From positions 5,541,425 through 5,605,424 of the forward strand of contig OX101813.2 in NCBI GenBank assembly GCA_944452925.2: DNA of 64,000 nt. Reading direction: 5' to 3'. Source of the stretch: Chrysolina oricalcia. Lineage: Eukaryota; Arthropoda; Insecta; Coleoptera; Chrysomelidae. Position numbers and translations under genes: made by a program. Position 1 is the stretch's first letter; each line of letters opens with the position of its first letter. This document shows, one piece after another, positions 1-10,412 of this stretch. The notes beneath the pieces were generated by a model. The model was not told where the DNA came from. It worked only from the letters and a program-made list of their open reading frames with translations, and did not search any database.

Positions 1-375
1 ATTTCGTTAAATAAATTATTTTAGTCAGTTAATTAGAGTATAAATCTATTACAATATAATAATAATAATAATTCATTTATTTCTTCAATTCAAAAGCATA
101 CTTATATATAGTACAGTGCAATAATAAAAGAAAACGTCACAAAGTGTATAAGATCGAATAAAAAAATTCGTACATATTAAAAAAATAATACAATATTACA
201 ATAAGAAAAACATCACAAATTGTAAAAATTCCTACATTTAAAAAAAAATCAATAGTACAAAGGTAAATATTCTGCTTACAATGCAGAAAAACTAAAATAC
301 ACATTGAAACGTAAGTTTAATTAGAAAATTAACAAAAACATAAAAATTTAAAAAACAATAAACACATTTCAAGGG
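1..375. other. AT-rich sequence, no gene seen
   Basis: Low-complexity AT-rich DNA with poly-A and AAT runs. I see no coding motif, exon or clear repeat end. The downstream neighbour is the stop codon of the Tc1-like remnant at 376. Confidence 0.6.
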
Positions 376-774
376 GCTAATATCTGGTGTGGCCTCCCCA
401 CGCCAAAATGACTTCATTCAGTCGATGTTGCATCAAATCGATAAGGTTTGTAAGAAATTCTTGTGGAATGGTATCAAATTCTTCCTGAAGTGCAATTCGC
501 AGATTGCAGATATGAAGGGTGTCTGGTAAAGCAGGTCGGCGACGAATGCGCCTTTGAAGTAGGTCCCAGAGATGCTCAATTGGATTGAGATCAGGACTGC
601 AAGCTGGCCAAACTATTCATTCAATACCCACTTCGTCCAAATATTCGTTAACTACTCGTGCCACGTGCGGTCGCGCATTATCTTGCATTAATACGAAGCC
701 GTCTCCGACAAAATAAGAGTAGGAAACATCAGCGTTTTGGAGATTATCTTCGATATATCGATGCGCATTTAAGG
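376..774 (-). pseudogene. Tc1-like transposase, C-terminal piece
   Basis: The minus strand reads through the second catalytic region (LMQDNARPHVARVVNEYLDE) and the third (SPDLNPIEHLWDLLQRRIRR) to a TAG at 376-378. This is the C-terminal half of a Tc1/mariner DDE transposase (cut-and-paste, nuclear). An in-frame TGA after DEVGIE, where the family has Arg, kills it. The reading frame is cut at 774/779 by the Transib element and resumes beyond 3659 as RTDFFLVENG, directly before GALNAHRYIE. With the pieces at 4910-5310 and 6652-6843 it forms one dismembered minus-strand element. Confidence 0.85.
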
Positions 775-1059
775 CGCCGCACGTTGGGGCAGGTGTCCAA
801 TAAACCTGGCATTAAATAAAAAATTGAAAGTGCATATATCCATACCGCCATCTATCGAAACGATAGAGCACTACTGTGTGCGACAAATAAGCACATTGCG
901 ACCCATTGTTGGTCCCCGCCGCGATTCCCAGAGCTTTTGTTTGTAGGGAGTTTTTGGCCGAGGCGAGACGATTGCGTATTTTTAATTTTTTTGCGCAATT
1001 GTTGTACAGTTTTGCATCGTCACTGTGTCAATGGATTGCAATTGTTACGAGTATTTGTG

Positions 1060-3210
1060 ATGGCAGCCTCAAGTTCAGGTATGTAGAGATAATTTAAGAA
1101 CTTTGGGGAAATAAAAACTTACATATAATAATATTAAATTCGAGTTTATAAAGTATGTGGTCAAATCCAAAGGGTTTTATCGTATGATAAGAATTATGAA
1201 GGTTTTCAGTTATGTTCCAAGGTTATCCAAACTTTGATTTCTGCAGTTTGGCAAAGTTTGTCTGTTGCTCAAATTAGAATCATTTGAATTTGTTGCCCAT
1301 ATTTTGCCTTTTTTTAGAAAAATAAGTATGAGAGGGCGAGGTCGGCGTTAATTTCTAAACAATGAATGTTTCATTAATGAATTAATTTTATTTTAGGAAC
1401 GACATCGAGCGCAATGCTTTTTAAAAGAAAAGAGCTCATTAATATAATGAGAAGTTGCAGAAACAGTCAACTTGACAATCAATTTCATAATTTGTACGAA
1501 GAAATAAAAAACCGAACAAAATGTGATGCACAGCAACAGAAGGAAGTGGTGAAAATAATTTCATATTTGAAAACAGAGTATAAGGCTCGTTACACCAAAG
1601 CACGTAGAATGGAAGTACGTTTTCAAAATTACAATAAGGAATGGCTAGAGAGGTCGATTTCGTTTCCTAGTAAAACTGTGAAAAGGCGTGGGCGTCCTGA
1701 AGTTAGCTTTGATGATTGCTCAGAGAGAACGAAACGGTTAAAAACTAAAGTATTGCGGGATACTACTCCCGTGTCTGTGTTGACATACGCAACAAAAATA
1801 AGTTTACGGTCAGAAGGGCACGTACATGCATCAAGAATTCTTCATGAGATAACTTCTACGTCTCCAAAACTGGCCACTAAATATAAAAATGCATATAAAA
1901 CTTCGCTGGACTCACAACCGAACTCTATGTCTGGAGAAAATGCTCTAGCTGTTTTGATAACAGCGAAATTATCTCGACATCAATATGAAGTTGTGCGGAA
2001 TAGTGCTCCACAAATATTCCCTTCCTACAAGACGGTCCAAGCAGCAAAAAAGTTCTGCTATCCAAATAATATACATGTTACAGAAACTGTTGCTAGCGTC
2101 CCACTACAGGATTTACTTGACCACACAACACAACGATTGATCCAGTCACTTGAATCTGTTCTTGTCACACTTCAAGATGCAGAACTAGACCAACTATGCA
2201 TATTAACAAAATGGGGTTTTGATGGCTCCTCAGGCCACAGCTCGTACAAGCAAGCATTCCATGGATCTGACGCTAGTGATTCGGCTGTGTTCATCACGTG
2301 CATTGTTCCCGTTCGTCTGATATGTGATGCGAAAATCATTTGGCAAAATCCGAGCTCAGCTTCGACAGCGTACTGTAGGCCTATGAAAATTCAGTTTATC
2401 AAAGAGTCTACGCTAGTGTCGATTGCAGAGAAAAATGGGGTACAAAACGAAATAAGAAACTTGCAGGAAACGTCTTCAACATTAGAGAACAGACACATAA
2501 AAGTAAGTCACAAATTGATATTCGCTATGGTGGATGACAAAGTTTGCAATGCCCTCACTGAAACGACATCAACACAGAAATGCTTTATATGTGGGGCTAC
2601 CGCCAAACAATTTAACAATATTGAAGAAATGATTGTTAAACGAATAAATACTGACAACTTGGAGTTTGGTTTATCCGTCTTACACGGATGGATACGTATG
2701 TTTGAGTGCCTTCTACACCTGGCTTATAAATTACCTATCAAAAAGTGGCAAGCTCGAGGTGAAGACAAACAGATAGTAGCAGCAAACAAAACTCGAATAC
2801 AAAAAGAGTTCAGAGAGCGATGCGGGTTGATCATAGACACGTCGAAACCGGGATTTGGTAATACAAATGATGGGAACTCTGCAAGAAGGTTTTTTTCGAA
2901 CGCAGCACTATCGGCGGAAATCACAAAGCTTGACCTTGAACTCATAAAAAAACTGTATACAGTAATGATAGTTGTTGCCAGTGGATATGAAATTGATATT
3001 GAAAAATTTAGAGTATTTGTTCACGATACTGCAAGGTACTTTGTTGAAAAGTATCCATGGTATAACATGCCACCAACTGTTCACAAATACCTCATACACG
3101 GTCCAGAAATAATATCAGCCGCATTGCTTCCTATCGGCCAATTGAGTGAAGAGGCGCAAGAGGCGCTAAACAAAGATTTTAAAAGGTATCGGGAACATAA
3201 AAAAGTGTAG
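1060..3210 (+). CDS. Transib transposase (RAG1-core-like DDE), spliced
   Basis: Catalyses cut-and-paste transposition of the surrounding Transib. Exon 1 is 1060-1078 (ATGGCAGCC...), intron 1079-1396 has CAG/GTATGT and TTTTAG ends, and exon 2 runs to a TAG at 3208-3210. The join adds 12 residues before the Met at 1414 and keeps frame, giving 610 residues. RAG1/Transib landmarks in order: first Asp in KWGFDGSSGH (about residue 282), second Asp in AMVDDKV (about 386), zinc pair CFIC (402/405), zinc pair HKYLIH (569/574), and acidic LPIGQLSEEAQEA (591-595). The spacings resemble RAG1 D600, D708, C727/C730, H937/H942, E962 as I recall them. The C-terminal tail lies in another frame after a six-A run (see 3203-3442). 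Confidence 0.85.
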
Positions 3211-3442
3211 TAGAGTCAAGACGAACGAAGATATTTTTAATTTGTTCTTGGTTAGTAGTGAACCATTCATTACAAGTAAGCGCAAAATAAAAAGGAAAAA
3301 ACTTCACCACTTCTCCACAGAAGTGTTATCAGTGTTAAAATCTCCAACAGTACAAACTAATATAAGGACAAATGATATGAATACGGAAGAAGAGAACTTG
3401 GAGTCTTCAGAGCATTCCAGTGAATCAGATTCATCCGAATAA
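3203..3442 (+). pseudogene. Frameshifted C-terminal tail of the Transib transposase
   Basis: After the A-run at 3199-3204 the +1-shifted frame stays open to TAA at 3440-3442. It reads KCSRVKTNEDIFNLFLVSS, then a basic patch and an acidic Ser/Glu-rich end. The main frame stops at 3208-3210, so one extra A explains the break. AATAAA near 3526 could serve polyadenylation. Whether this is a dead mutation, an assembly error or slippage cannot be told from one copy. Confidence 0.7.
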
Positions 3443-3664
3443 TGAATGTAAATCATCACCCAGAAGAGAAGACAACTAACTGTGTTATGATGAAGTGTGA
3501 TTGAGTAATTTCAATTTTAATGTTAATAAATATTTGTCAGATCAACAACGACTTTCATTTACACAAAATAACATATAAATAAACTAATACTGTGTATTGG
3601 AAATTGAACAAACACTCAAATATTTAATGCCAGTTTTATCGGTACCCTGTCCCAGTGTGCGCCG

Positions 3665-3696
3665 TTTTCAACCAAGAAGAAATCTGTACGGACGGC
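3665..3696 (-). pseudogene. Tc1-like transposase sliver between two insertions
   Basis: The minus strand reads RTDFFLVENG, which joins GALNAHRYIE across the Transib (target duplication CGCCG counted once). The other side is cut by the 3697-4909 insertion. It proves that the Transib entered an existing Tc1-like gene. Confidence 0.65.
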
Positions 3697-4909
3697 ATGG
3701 AGGTAAGTAGCACCCGGTATCGCCATTCGGTATTGTTCGGCGTCGCGCAATCCTGATATTCTTGAATCTTTCCGCTAAGTCACGTTTCGCCGCAAATCGC
3801 AAAAAAAACATCAATTCCTAAACTGCATCCCCATTTCGAGTGTTTTCGTGTTTGAATATTTGTTTTCTTTGAAGTTGGAACCTCAAAAAGAAATTTCCAC
3901 CTGGTTCTTGCCTGTTACTTTTTTTTTTCACAAAAATTAAAGGCACCAGTCCAATAATAAAACTACTATTTTACGTACCCTATTTGACGCAGTTTCCTAC
4001 TTTGTAATGCCTAGAATCGTTGTTTATTGTCTGCAAATCAATTTAAAAGAACAGAGATTTCTGAGTAATTGAACAGATATAAAATCATTTCTCAACCTAC
4101 TTCAAAAAAGGAGGAAGTTCTTAACATTTTGTGTGTGCATTTTTTTTTGTATGGTCAATGATTACTCCGTGTTTTAGAGATCATTTTTTTAAATGTAATA
4201 ATTAGCTGATGCGCAGAACAACTAGTGTTCTCAGATATATGTTCTTGCTTTTTTTATTACTTTCAGAATATTTTTTTCAACATCTAGTGTGAAAATGGCA
4301 ATCATAAATTCGTTTAAAAACATTCAATCATGCCAATGAAGAAGGCGTTTCGATTGTTTGCTTGACTGACCAATTCGGTTTTGTACTTTCCTCCATTATT
4401 TCCTTCCATTCTTAACATATTGGTAATATTACATGTTTAAATTCAAGATTCAAACTAAAATATGATACCTACCTATATCATTACATCTAAGATCCAAACG
4501 GCTTGAGAAAAAACTAAAACAAATGTTGGTTTTTAGGCCGTCTAGAATCTAAAGCATTTCAAAGATGTTTACTCAATTTTAAATGGGTATTGAAATCGAT
4601 CATCAACTCAAATGTATATGGTGTCATTAATAAGCTTAATTCTCAAAGGCCTAAAACATCATTATTATCAATGCTAATTAACAAAAGCCATCTGATGAGC
4701 ACGACAAATCCATGATTAATAATCAGATAATACAATAAATGCTACCTTTGTCAAATCACGAATACAAATTGACTGTTCAATTTTGGGTGTTGCAGCAGGA
4801 AAGAGTCGAGCGCAAAGTAGCACTCGATATCGCCAGTCTGTTGGCCAGCCCGCGTGTTACATTCAAAAATACGAACTGGGTTCCCGAATGACGATGCCGT
4901 GTGTTACTT
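3697..4909. mobile_element. Non-coding insertion with inverted ends and 8-9 bp target duplication
   Basis: The left end GCATGGAGGTAAGTAGCACC and the right end (reverse complement) GCATGGAGGTAAGTAACACA form imperfect inverted repeats of about 35 bp. Direct flanks GTACGGACG (left) and GTACGGGCG (right) look like a target duplication. Inside there is only AT-rich sequence plus one more internal copy of AAGTAGCACTCGATATCGCC near 4812. No ORF with recognisable motifs. Duplication length suits hAT, P or MULE-type elements; I cannot choose. Confidence 0.6.
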
Positions 4910-5310
4910 ACCTCCATGCGTACGGGCGTCCCTCGAAATTCCCGCCCATACTATCACAGAACCCCCATCGAAACTTACGCGTTCTGAAATTGTACAGTCC
5001 ACAAATCTTTCATTTCGACGTCTCCAAACTCGCTCCCGACCATCAAGCGATCGCAGGCAAAATCGCGACTCATCCGTGAAAAGAACTTTAGTTCATTGCT
5101 CAATCCCCCAATTCAAATGTAGGCGCGCAAATTGAAAACGTGCTCGACGATGTTTTGGAAGCAGCTGGGGTCCTGTGGCAGGCCTCCTTGAAGACAGGTT
5201 GTTTTCTTTAAGTCTTCTTTAAGTCACTGACTTCAATTTTACGCACGGTTTGTAGAAGATGTTGATTCTACGATTTCGTAAAGCATTCAGGACAATAAAG
5301 CGGTCGTCAA
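4910..5310 (-). pseudogene. Tc1-like transposase, middle piece
   Basis: The minus strand reads DDRFIVLNALRNR, then after a frame disturbance RRLKENNLSSRRPATG, LLPKHRRARFQFARLHLNWG, FTDESRFCLRS (first catalytic Asp) and GGSVIVWAGISRDARTHG. An in-frame TGA replaces the Trp after GIEQ. It is the centre of the same Tc1-like element as the N-terminal piece at 6652 and the pieces at 3665 and 376, in the right order and strand. Confidence 0.82.
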
Positions 5311-6651
5311 TGGATCTTTACATTTATGAAAAATAAATTGCAAAACTCTTTTAAATCGATAGATTCTAGTCTGAAACGTCAATTTAACAAAGAGTTCCAC
5401 ACTATATTTTTTTCATTTTGAAAAAATATCTCATTTGAAAGTGTGCCGCTGACGTCACGTTCATCGGAAACAACCCCCACCACAATCCATGTTCCGAAAC
5501 ATTCAATACCGTTCTCCTCAAAAATATAGATTCTAGCTTGGTATAAGCCATTGAGAAATAATTAAAACTTCGTCACTTGATCGACTTAGAAAAAAATCCA
5601 CATTTTAGCTGCTTTTTATTGTTTTTGTAACTCTCAAATTTCCTGAACGGACCATCCTTTCGATGAAGAACGAGCATTGACAACACTGCAAATCATTAAC
5701 ACAAATCTCATGCAAGAAAAGAGATCTCGAGATTTGAGGTTCATGTTTGTTTTTATTTACATTCAACCACAGAACTATCAACACAACTGATACATTCATT
5801 ATTACTGTAGCGAGGTGTTATTATGACCCATCTGGTGTGAATTTATTTGTGTATTAAATATGGAAAGGCTTCGTGAAGGGAAGTTCGGATAATTTACCGA
5901 GGGTAGATTATGAGATGATTGACTAATACGAATTTATTTTTTGCAATGACTAAAATTTAGAATCGTTCCTTGAACGCTGCTTGAATACAGTAATATTCAG
6001 TTGGAAATGTTCTTCACAAAAACATAATTATATTTCCGCTTTTTACACAAGGTTTGCTTCGAACCACATTTTTACAATGCGCTTCATATTTACGAGCATT
6101 AAAAATTGTTTAATAGAATATTCACTGGTGTTCAGACAAACGGGTTCGAAGCACCTTTTCGACACGTTCACAGTTATTGCAGGGATACAGATACAGGAAT
6201 TAAGAAAAAAATTTAGAGCACAAACAACAAAAAACATTTCTAAACTTTGAAAACCGCATTAACCTCAAAAAAAGAAATCAAGTAGGGCCTGTTCGTTTGC
6301 AGCATACATATTTGATGGTACTGCTCTACTTGTATTAAATATTGAAGTAGGCAAACGAGTTAAACAGAGACAAACGATTCTTATTGTTACTTCGTGAAAC
6401 AGACGAACGAACCCATCTGCTATCAAATGACAACTGTCATACGACACAATCTAGTGTAATGAGAATTTGAGATTCCATGGTGCACAAGTTTTACAACGTT
6501 GCCAAGTCTAGTTTTGATGAACGTGACGTCACGAAACCACTTTTCTTCTGATTATAGAGAAAGTAGCGGTCAGAAAAAATAAATAAATATCCCGAGTGAT
6601 ATTAGCCTATACATTTTCCAATTACAGTGTTCTCTCATATGTCGTGGAAAG
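5311..6651. mobile_element. Uncharacterised 1.34-kb insertion splitting the Tc1-like gene
   Basis: The N-terminal piece ends ...TSAMD and the middle piece starts DDRFIV. They would be adjacent in an intact Tc1-like protein, so 5311-6651 is inserted DNA. Flanks CAATGGAC and CCATTGAC (minus-strand reading) agree at 6 of 8 bases, a possible old 8-bp duplication. The interior is AT-rich with no recognisable protein. The two ends do not look inverted to me. Confidence 0.5.
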
Positions 6652-6843
6652 GTCCATTGCACTCGTCTTCCGTTTTCTTCCGGAACCCACTCGCCTGTTG
6701 AAATTTCCCGTTATCATATACCGATTCCAGGCATCCTGGACTGTTGTTCGATGTATACCAAGGGTATCGGACACATAACGTTGACTTCGGCCATCCTCAA
6801 TTAAGGCCACAATACGAGCAACATCCGTCACAGATAAAGGCAT
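6652..6843 (-). pseudogene. Tc1-like transposase, N-terminal helix-turn-helix piece
   Basis: From ATG at 6843-6841 the minus strand reads MPLSVTDVARIVALIEDG, then SQRYVSDTLGIHRTTVQDAW and a GSGRKRKT basic hinge. This is the paired-like HTH DNA-binding N-terminus of a Tc1 transposase, with its GRKRKT linker. The downstream half is at 4910-5310. Codons after ATG GAC belong to the insertion. Confidence 0.8.
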
Positions 6844-6879
6844 TTTTTGACAAGCTCTTAATGTTAATGTCAGTGTCAA

Positions 6880-7845
6880 TCAATGTTAAACTAATAGACT
6901 CACTAGGTATGAAACATGCGAACAGATAAGATGAATAATATAACTGCACCATTTAGGGATATTTTATAGATATTTGTAGAATTTGATCATTTCCACATTG
7001 GTTTCTTGAGAAAATCAAACAACAGGGAGAAATTCAGTGCTGTTGTGAGTGAATAATGTTTTCCCTATCTTTTTATCAATAATATCTTTTTCAGGTCGAT
7101 GAAGTTTCAAAAATTGGAGATTCATCATTATATAATTTTATAAAACGTTTTGTTGAACTCAAATTGGCTGAACTTTTACTAGGTAATGAGAACATTTTTC
7201 ATATAAAGTTCTGCCAATAATGAAGAATACACAGTAAATTCTTCAATAGAATTTGATTTTATTCCCAATCTTTAGAAAATTAATTCCTTATTCCGGCTTG
7301 AAATTTCTTCACTTATGTGGCATAGGATTGGTGTTTATTCAATAAATTTCAGATGCAGCTAATTCCAATGGTCTGGCAGCAAATATAGGAAAATATCAGA
7401 AGAGGCAATAAAAAGTTGGCTACGAATGGCCAAAGAAAGACATCTGCTAGCTTCGAAAAAACAGGAAAAAACCCTGTGGCCGGTTTCCGCGTGTGCCGCC
7501 TTGATTATTCACACGTAGAAATTTCTGCCTGCGAACACTTTTTCCGAGCCGTTCGCTTTCAAAAAGTGTATGTCCGGTAAAAACAGAGAAAATGTCGTGA
7601 TTAAAAAAATAAAATGTTCAAAAATGATCAGAGTTCAATGTGATTTTAGTTGACAACAGCTACTATAGCTGTTGCACTCCACAGGGTGTTTAAAATATCG
7701 GAAAAGAAACTTTGTCTCATTGTTGCACCCCGTATATGCTCAAATTCAAATCTGAATAAAAATTCTGACAGCATCGTTACTGAGGAATTAATCTACAATT
7801 AAAAAAAAAACATCGCGAGGAATCCAACTTTTTAGTGATTTTGCT
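6880..7845. other. AT-rich spacer, no gene seen
   Basis: No coding motif or repeat boundary recognised. It lies between the Tc1-like remnant and the P-like element, inside (or downstream of) the visible part of the ZUP1-like gene. Confidence 0.5.
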
Positions 7846-9650
7846 CTCAGATCAATAAGTAAACATAGATGGGCCCGATGCTACATTAACATCATATTCA
7901 CTGAACCGAAGACAACTTTGTTTATTTACGTACACCTCTCATCCCTAATGTTTTCAAACATTGACGCCCTGGTACCCAATTTTTGAATTGCCGGAATTAA
8001 TTCTCAAGATACTCAAGAGAAATATGACGTCATTTTATAGGTACCTACCCACCTATTGCTCGAAATTGAGAGAAAATGACGTAATTTTTATCTAGAAAAT
8101 CAATTCCTACAATTCAAAAATTGGGCCCCTGTTGTCAAATTGGTAAAAAAATATGATTTTGGTACGAACCTACCAATAAATGCATAATCAATCACATTTT
8201 ATATTCAGATGTATTATTCTAAAAATTGTAGTCAAATGTTTATGTCCAGAAAGGCGTGAAAAAATTACCAAAACGGAAGATATATGTCGTTTTGAACTGA
8301 TGAAATTTTAGGCACTCTGAAAATTTCGAGCGGTTACTAGAATTATTTTACTCTTGGCAACACCGCTTGTGACACCGGCCGTGGCGGCCATTGTACCTTG
8401 TCGTTTTGTGATGATGAAGTGTTGTTAGAAATTTTCCTGTGTGTTTTCGTGGTTTTTGTCCTGCTTAAACAACTTAAAGTTACATTTGGAATATTTTTTA
8501 AAATAGTGCAGTGGTTTAGTGAGGCACAATGTCGAAATACTGCTTTGTTTGCAAAACAAATGACAGTAAACAAACATTCCACAGGTGAGGTTCCAGTGGC
8601 GTCGAATACACGATGCAAATCATGCAATCAAACGTATTCGTCAAATATAATATTGGAGGACAAAGAAACTCATTCAAAATTACAGATACGAAAAGCCTAT
8701 TGCAAAGTGGTGAATTCCTCAATGTTTGTTATAAATATCTGTAAGCAGGGGGAAAAAACATTGAGGCTTATGAAAGGAAAATTGAATTTATTTTCCAATA
8801 ATATTGACATTGTCAAAATTCTAACAGTGAGGACAATTAATGATATACCAAAGGACGTGCTTAAAATTTTTAGAAATCATTTATTTGAGGAAGAGCCTTT
8901 ATCAAACCATAGTTATGCCTTGGTAAAGGCAATACTTCAAATTTTTTTCAAAATCCGAATATACCATGAATTGTCAATAAGCAATTTTTACAAAAAAAGG
9001 AAATGGGTTGTGAAAAAATAGATGTTGGAAAAGGTTTCTTAACTCATAGGGCCAGTTGCATAAAGAATTTAACAGACAAATAAATATTTGATTTGATGAT
9101 TACTATGGCAACGCATGTCTAAGCTCACCAGTTATGTTACCTACGTTAACAGAAGGCTTTATGCAACTGGTCCATATTTATTCAAATATTCTTGTTGATT
9201 CGTTGAAACTTGATCTACACAACATAAGCCCCCTTGTTACCTCTCTCGAATTAATTACTTTAGACCATAAATAATGCATTATTTTTGATAGCTGAAAACT
9301 CCTAGAAGCCAACTAAGGAAAGAATACCATCATAAATCACAAAACTAATCCGCTATCTTGAATCCCCAAATTTTGATAAAAAGTTATTTGCTGCTAACCC
9401 CCGGCTTTTTATTGACGCTAGGAATTTTAAGACAAAACCGCGAAATAACTTGTTGCAGCTCAGAGGTACTGCATTTGCATAAGTAATTTTGACCCTCTTA
9501 AAAAAGCACGGCACTGTGCTAGAGGTGTTTTGTTTTGGTACGAATATAAAAAACCCGAAACAAAACAGTTTCCACAAGAATTATCTTCGGTTCAGTGAAT
9601 ATGATGTTTACGTAGCATCGGGCCCATCTATGTTTACTTATTGATCTGAG
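7846..9650 (+). mobile_element. P/THAP-like transposon, internally degraded
   Basis: Inverted ends: left CTCAGATCAATAAGTAAACA from 7846, right the same sequence reversed ending at 9650. The match continues about 70 bp with few mismatches. Direct GATTTTGCT flanks both ends (7837-7845 and 9651-9659), an 8-9 bp duplication as made by P-type transposases. The interior keeps a THAP-like zinc-finger start and a P-transposase-like C-terminus. The element is 1,805 bp. Confidence 0.72.
8398..9021 (+). pseudogene. THAP/P-element-like transposase remnant
   Basis: In one frame ATG at 8529 starts MSKYCFVCKTNDSKQTFHR, a THAP-like CxxC opening, ending at a GTGAGG donor-like site near 8585. In the frame open from 8398 to 9021 the end reads SYALVKAILQIFFKIRIYHE followed by a Lys-rich tail, which resembles the C-terminal helix of P-element and THAP9 transposases. 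The RNase H-like catalytic core and GTP-binding region are missing or unrecognisable, so it should be inactive. The 207-residue ORF as such probably mixes intron and exon. Alternative: an unrelated element that captured a THAP exon. Confidence 0.45.
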
Positions 9651-9743
9651 GATTTTGCTACATATGTATCTGAAACTTACATGAACGTCGTCAATAAACT
9701 CTACTCTATATGAACAGAACAAAAGGAATTGTAAAAAACTCAC

Positions 9744-10028
9744 GATGCTTCTAGTGACTGAACTTCCATCATCGACTCCACAACTTTCAGCAGCTCTTAA
9801 ATCTAAAGTTCTTTCATAATAATCGGCAACACTCATTTCACCAGCATAAACAGCTCTTTGCATATTGGTTACAGACTGCTCTTTAAAATTGCCTTGATTG
9901 TCCATACCATATTGCGCCCGCAAAAGTTCGAATTCTCTTTCTTCCCTTTCACGAATTGCTGCTTTTTCAGCAGGTTGGGGAGATCCGGCAGGAAAATGCG
10001 ATTCAACATGTTGAGCAGCTTTTTCACT
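9744..10028 (-). CDS. ZUP1: ZUP1-like gene, exon 5 (linker before peptidase)
   Basis: Acceptor TTTCTGCAG/AGTGAA at 10029 and donor ATC/GTGAGT at 9743; 285 nt, phase 0 at both ends. It encodes the end of a C2H2 finger (QHVESHF), a charged helix (KAAIREREEREFELLRAQYG), MDNQGNFKEQSVTNMQRAVY, and ends CGVDDGSSVTRSI. The order and wording match the stretch between the last finger and the papain-like peptidase domain of vertebrate ZUP1 (ZUFSP), as I recall it. ZUP1 cleaves K63-linked ubiquitin chains and works in genome maintenance. The next exons (catalytic Cys/His/Asp) should be left of base 1; I do not see them in 1-9743. Confidence 0.85.
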
Positions 10029-10412
10029 CTGCAGAAAAAAAATTAAAATAGACCAAACAAAAATACTAGTAGAAAACCGATTGTGCCATCACATGAAAGA
10101 CAGTCCGTAGTTATATTGTTATGTTTTCGACTCGCATTTATTAATTTGTTATAAACATTTAAATAGAAAAAACAAGTTTTTTAAAATAGTTTTGCTTATA
10201 AAATGAAAAGTAATAGAGCAATTTGGTTGAAATGTAAATAATTGAAATACGAACAAAATGGGATGTTTTACGACCTGGTCGGATCATTAGTAACGGAGTA
10301 AAACTGGAAAAACCGGAAAATTTTGATTTTTTGAAAAATTCATAACTCCGACATTTTTCAAGAAGTAGGATTAGCCTTCCCCTCGAAAGTATTGAATCAT
10401 GTGTTCTTTATA

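Larger units (their letters stand above)
780..3659 (+). mobile_element. Complete Transib DNA transposon
   Basis: The ends form inverted repeats of about 39 bp: left CACGTTGGGGCAGG... from 780, right (reverse complement) CACACTGGGACAGG... from 3659. Both arms continue to an identical CTGGCATTAAATA (806-818 and 3621-3633). A direct CGCCG flanks the element at 775-779 and 3660-3664. It fits the CGNCG target duplication and CAC-starting termini known for Transib, the superfamily related to RAG1. The element is 2,880 bp, carries one spliced gene on the plus strand and sits inside a Tc1-like transposase coding sequence. Confidence 0.88.

Noticed and set aside
906..1097. 63-codon ORF upstream of the Transib transposase
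   Set aside because: Lies in the element's leader and first exon but in another frame; the spliced frame starting at 1060 explains the coding signal.
6043..6250. Overlapping short ORFs on both strands at 5981-6250 and 6043-6237
   Set aside because: No motif, no splice signals, AT-rich insertion; chance ORFs.
8343..8722. Minus ORFs opposite the THAP remnant
   Set aside because: Shadows of the plus-strand element; no family motif.
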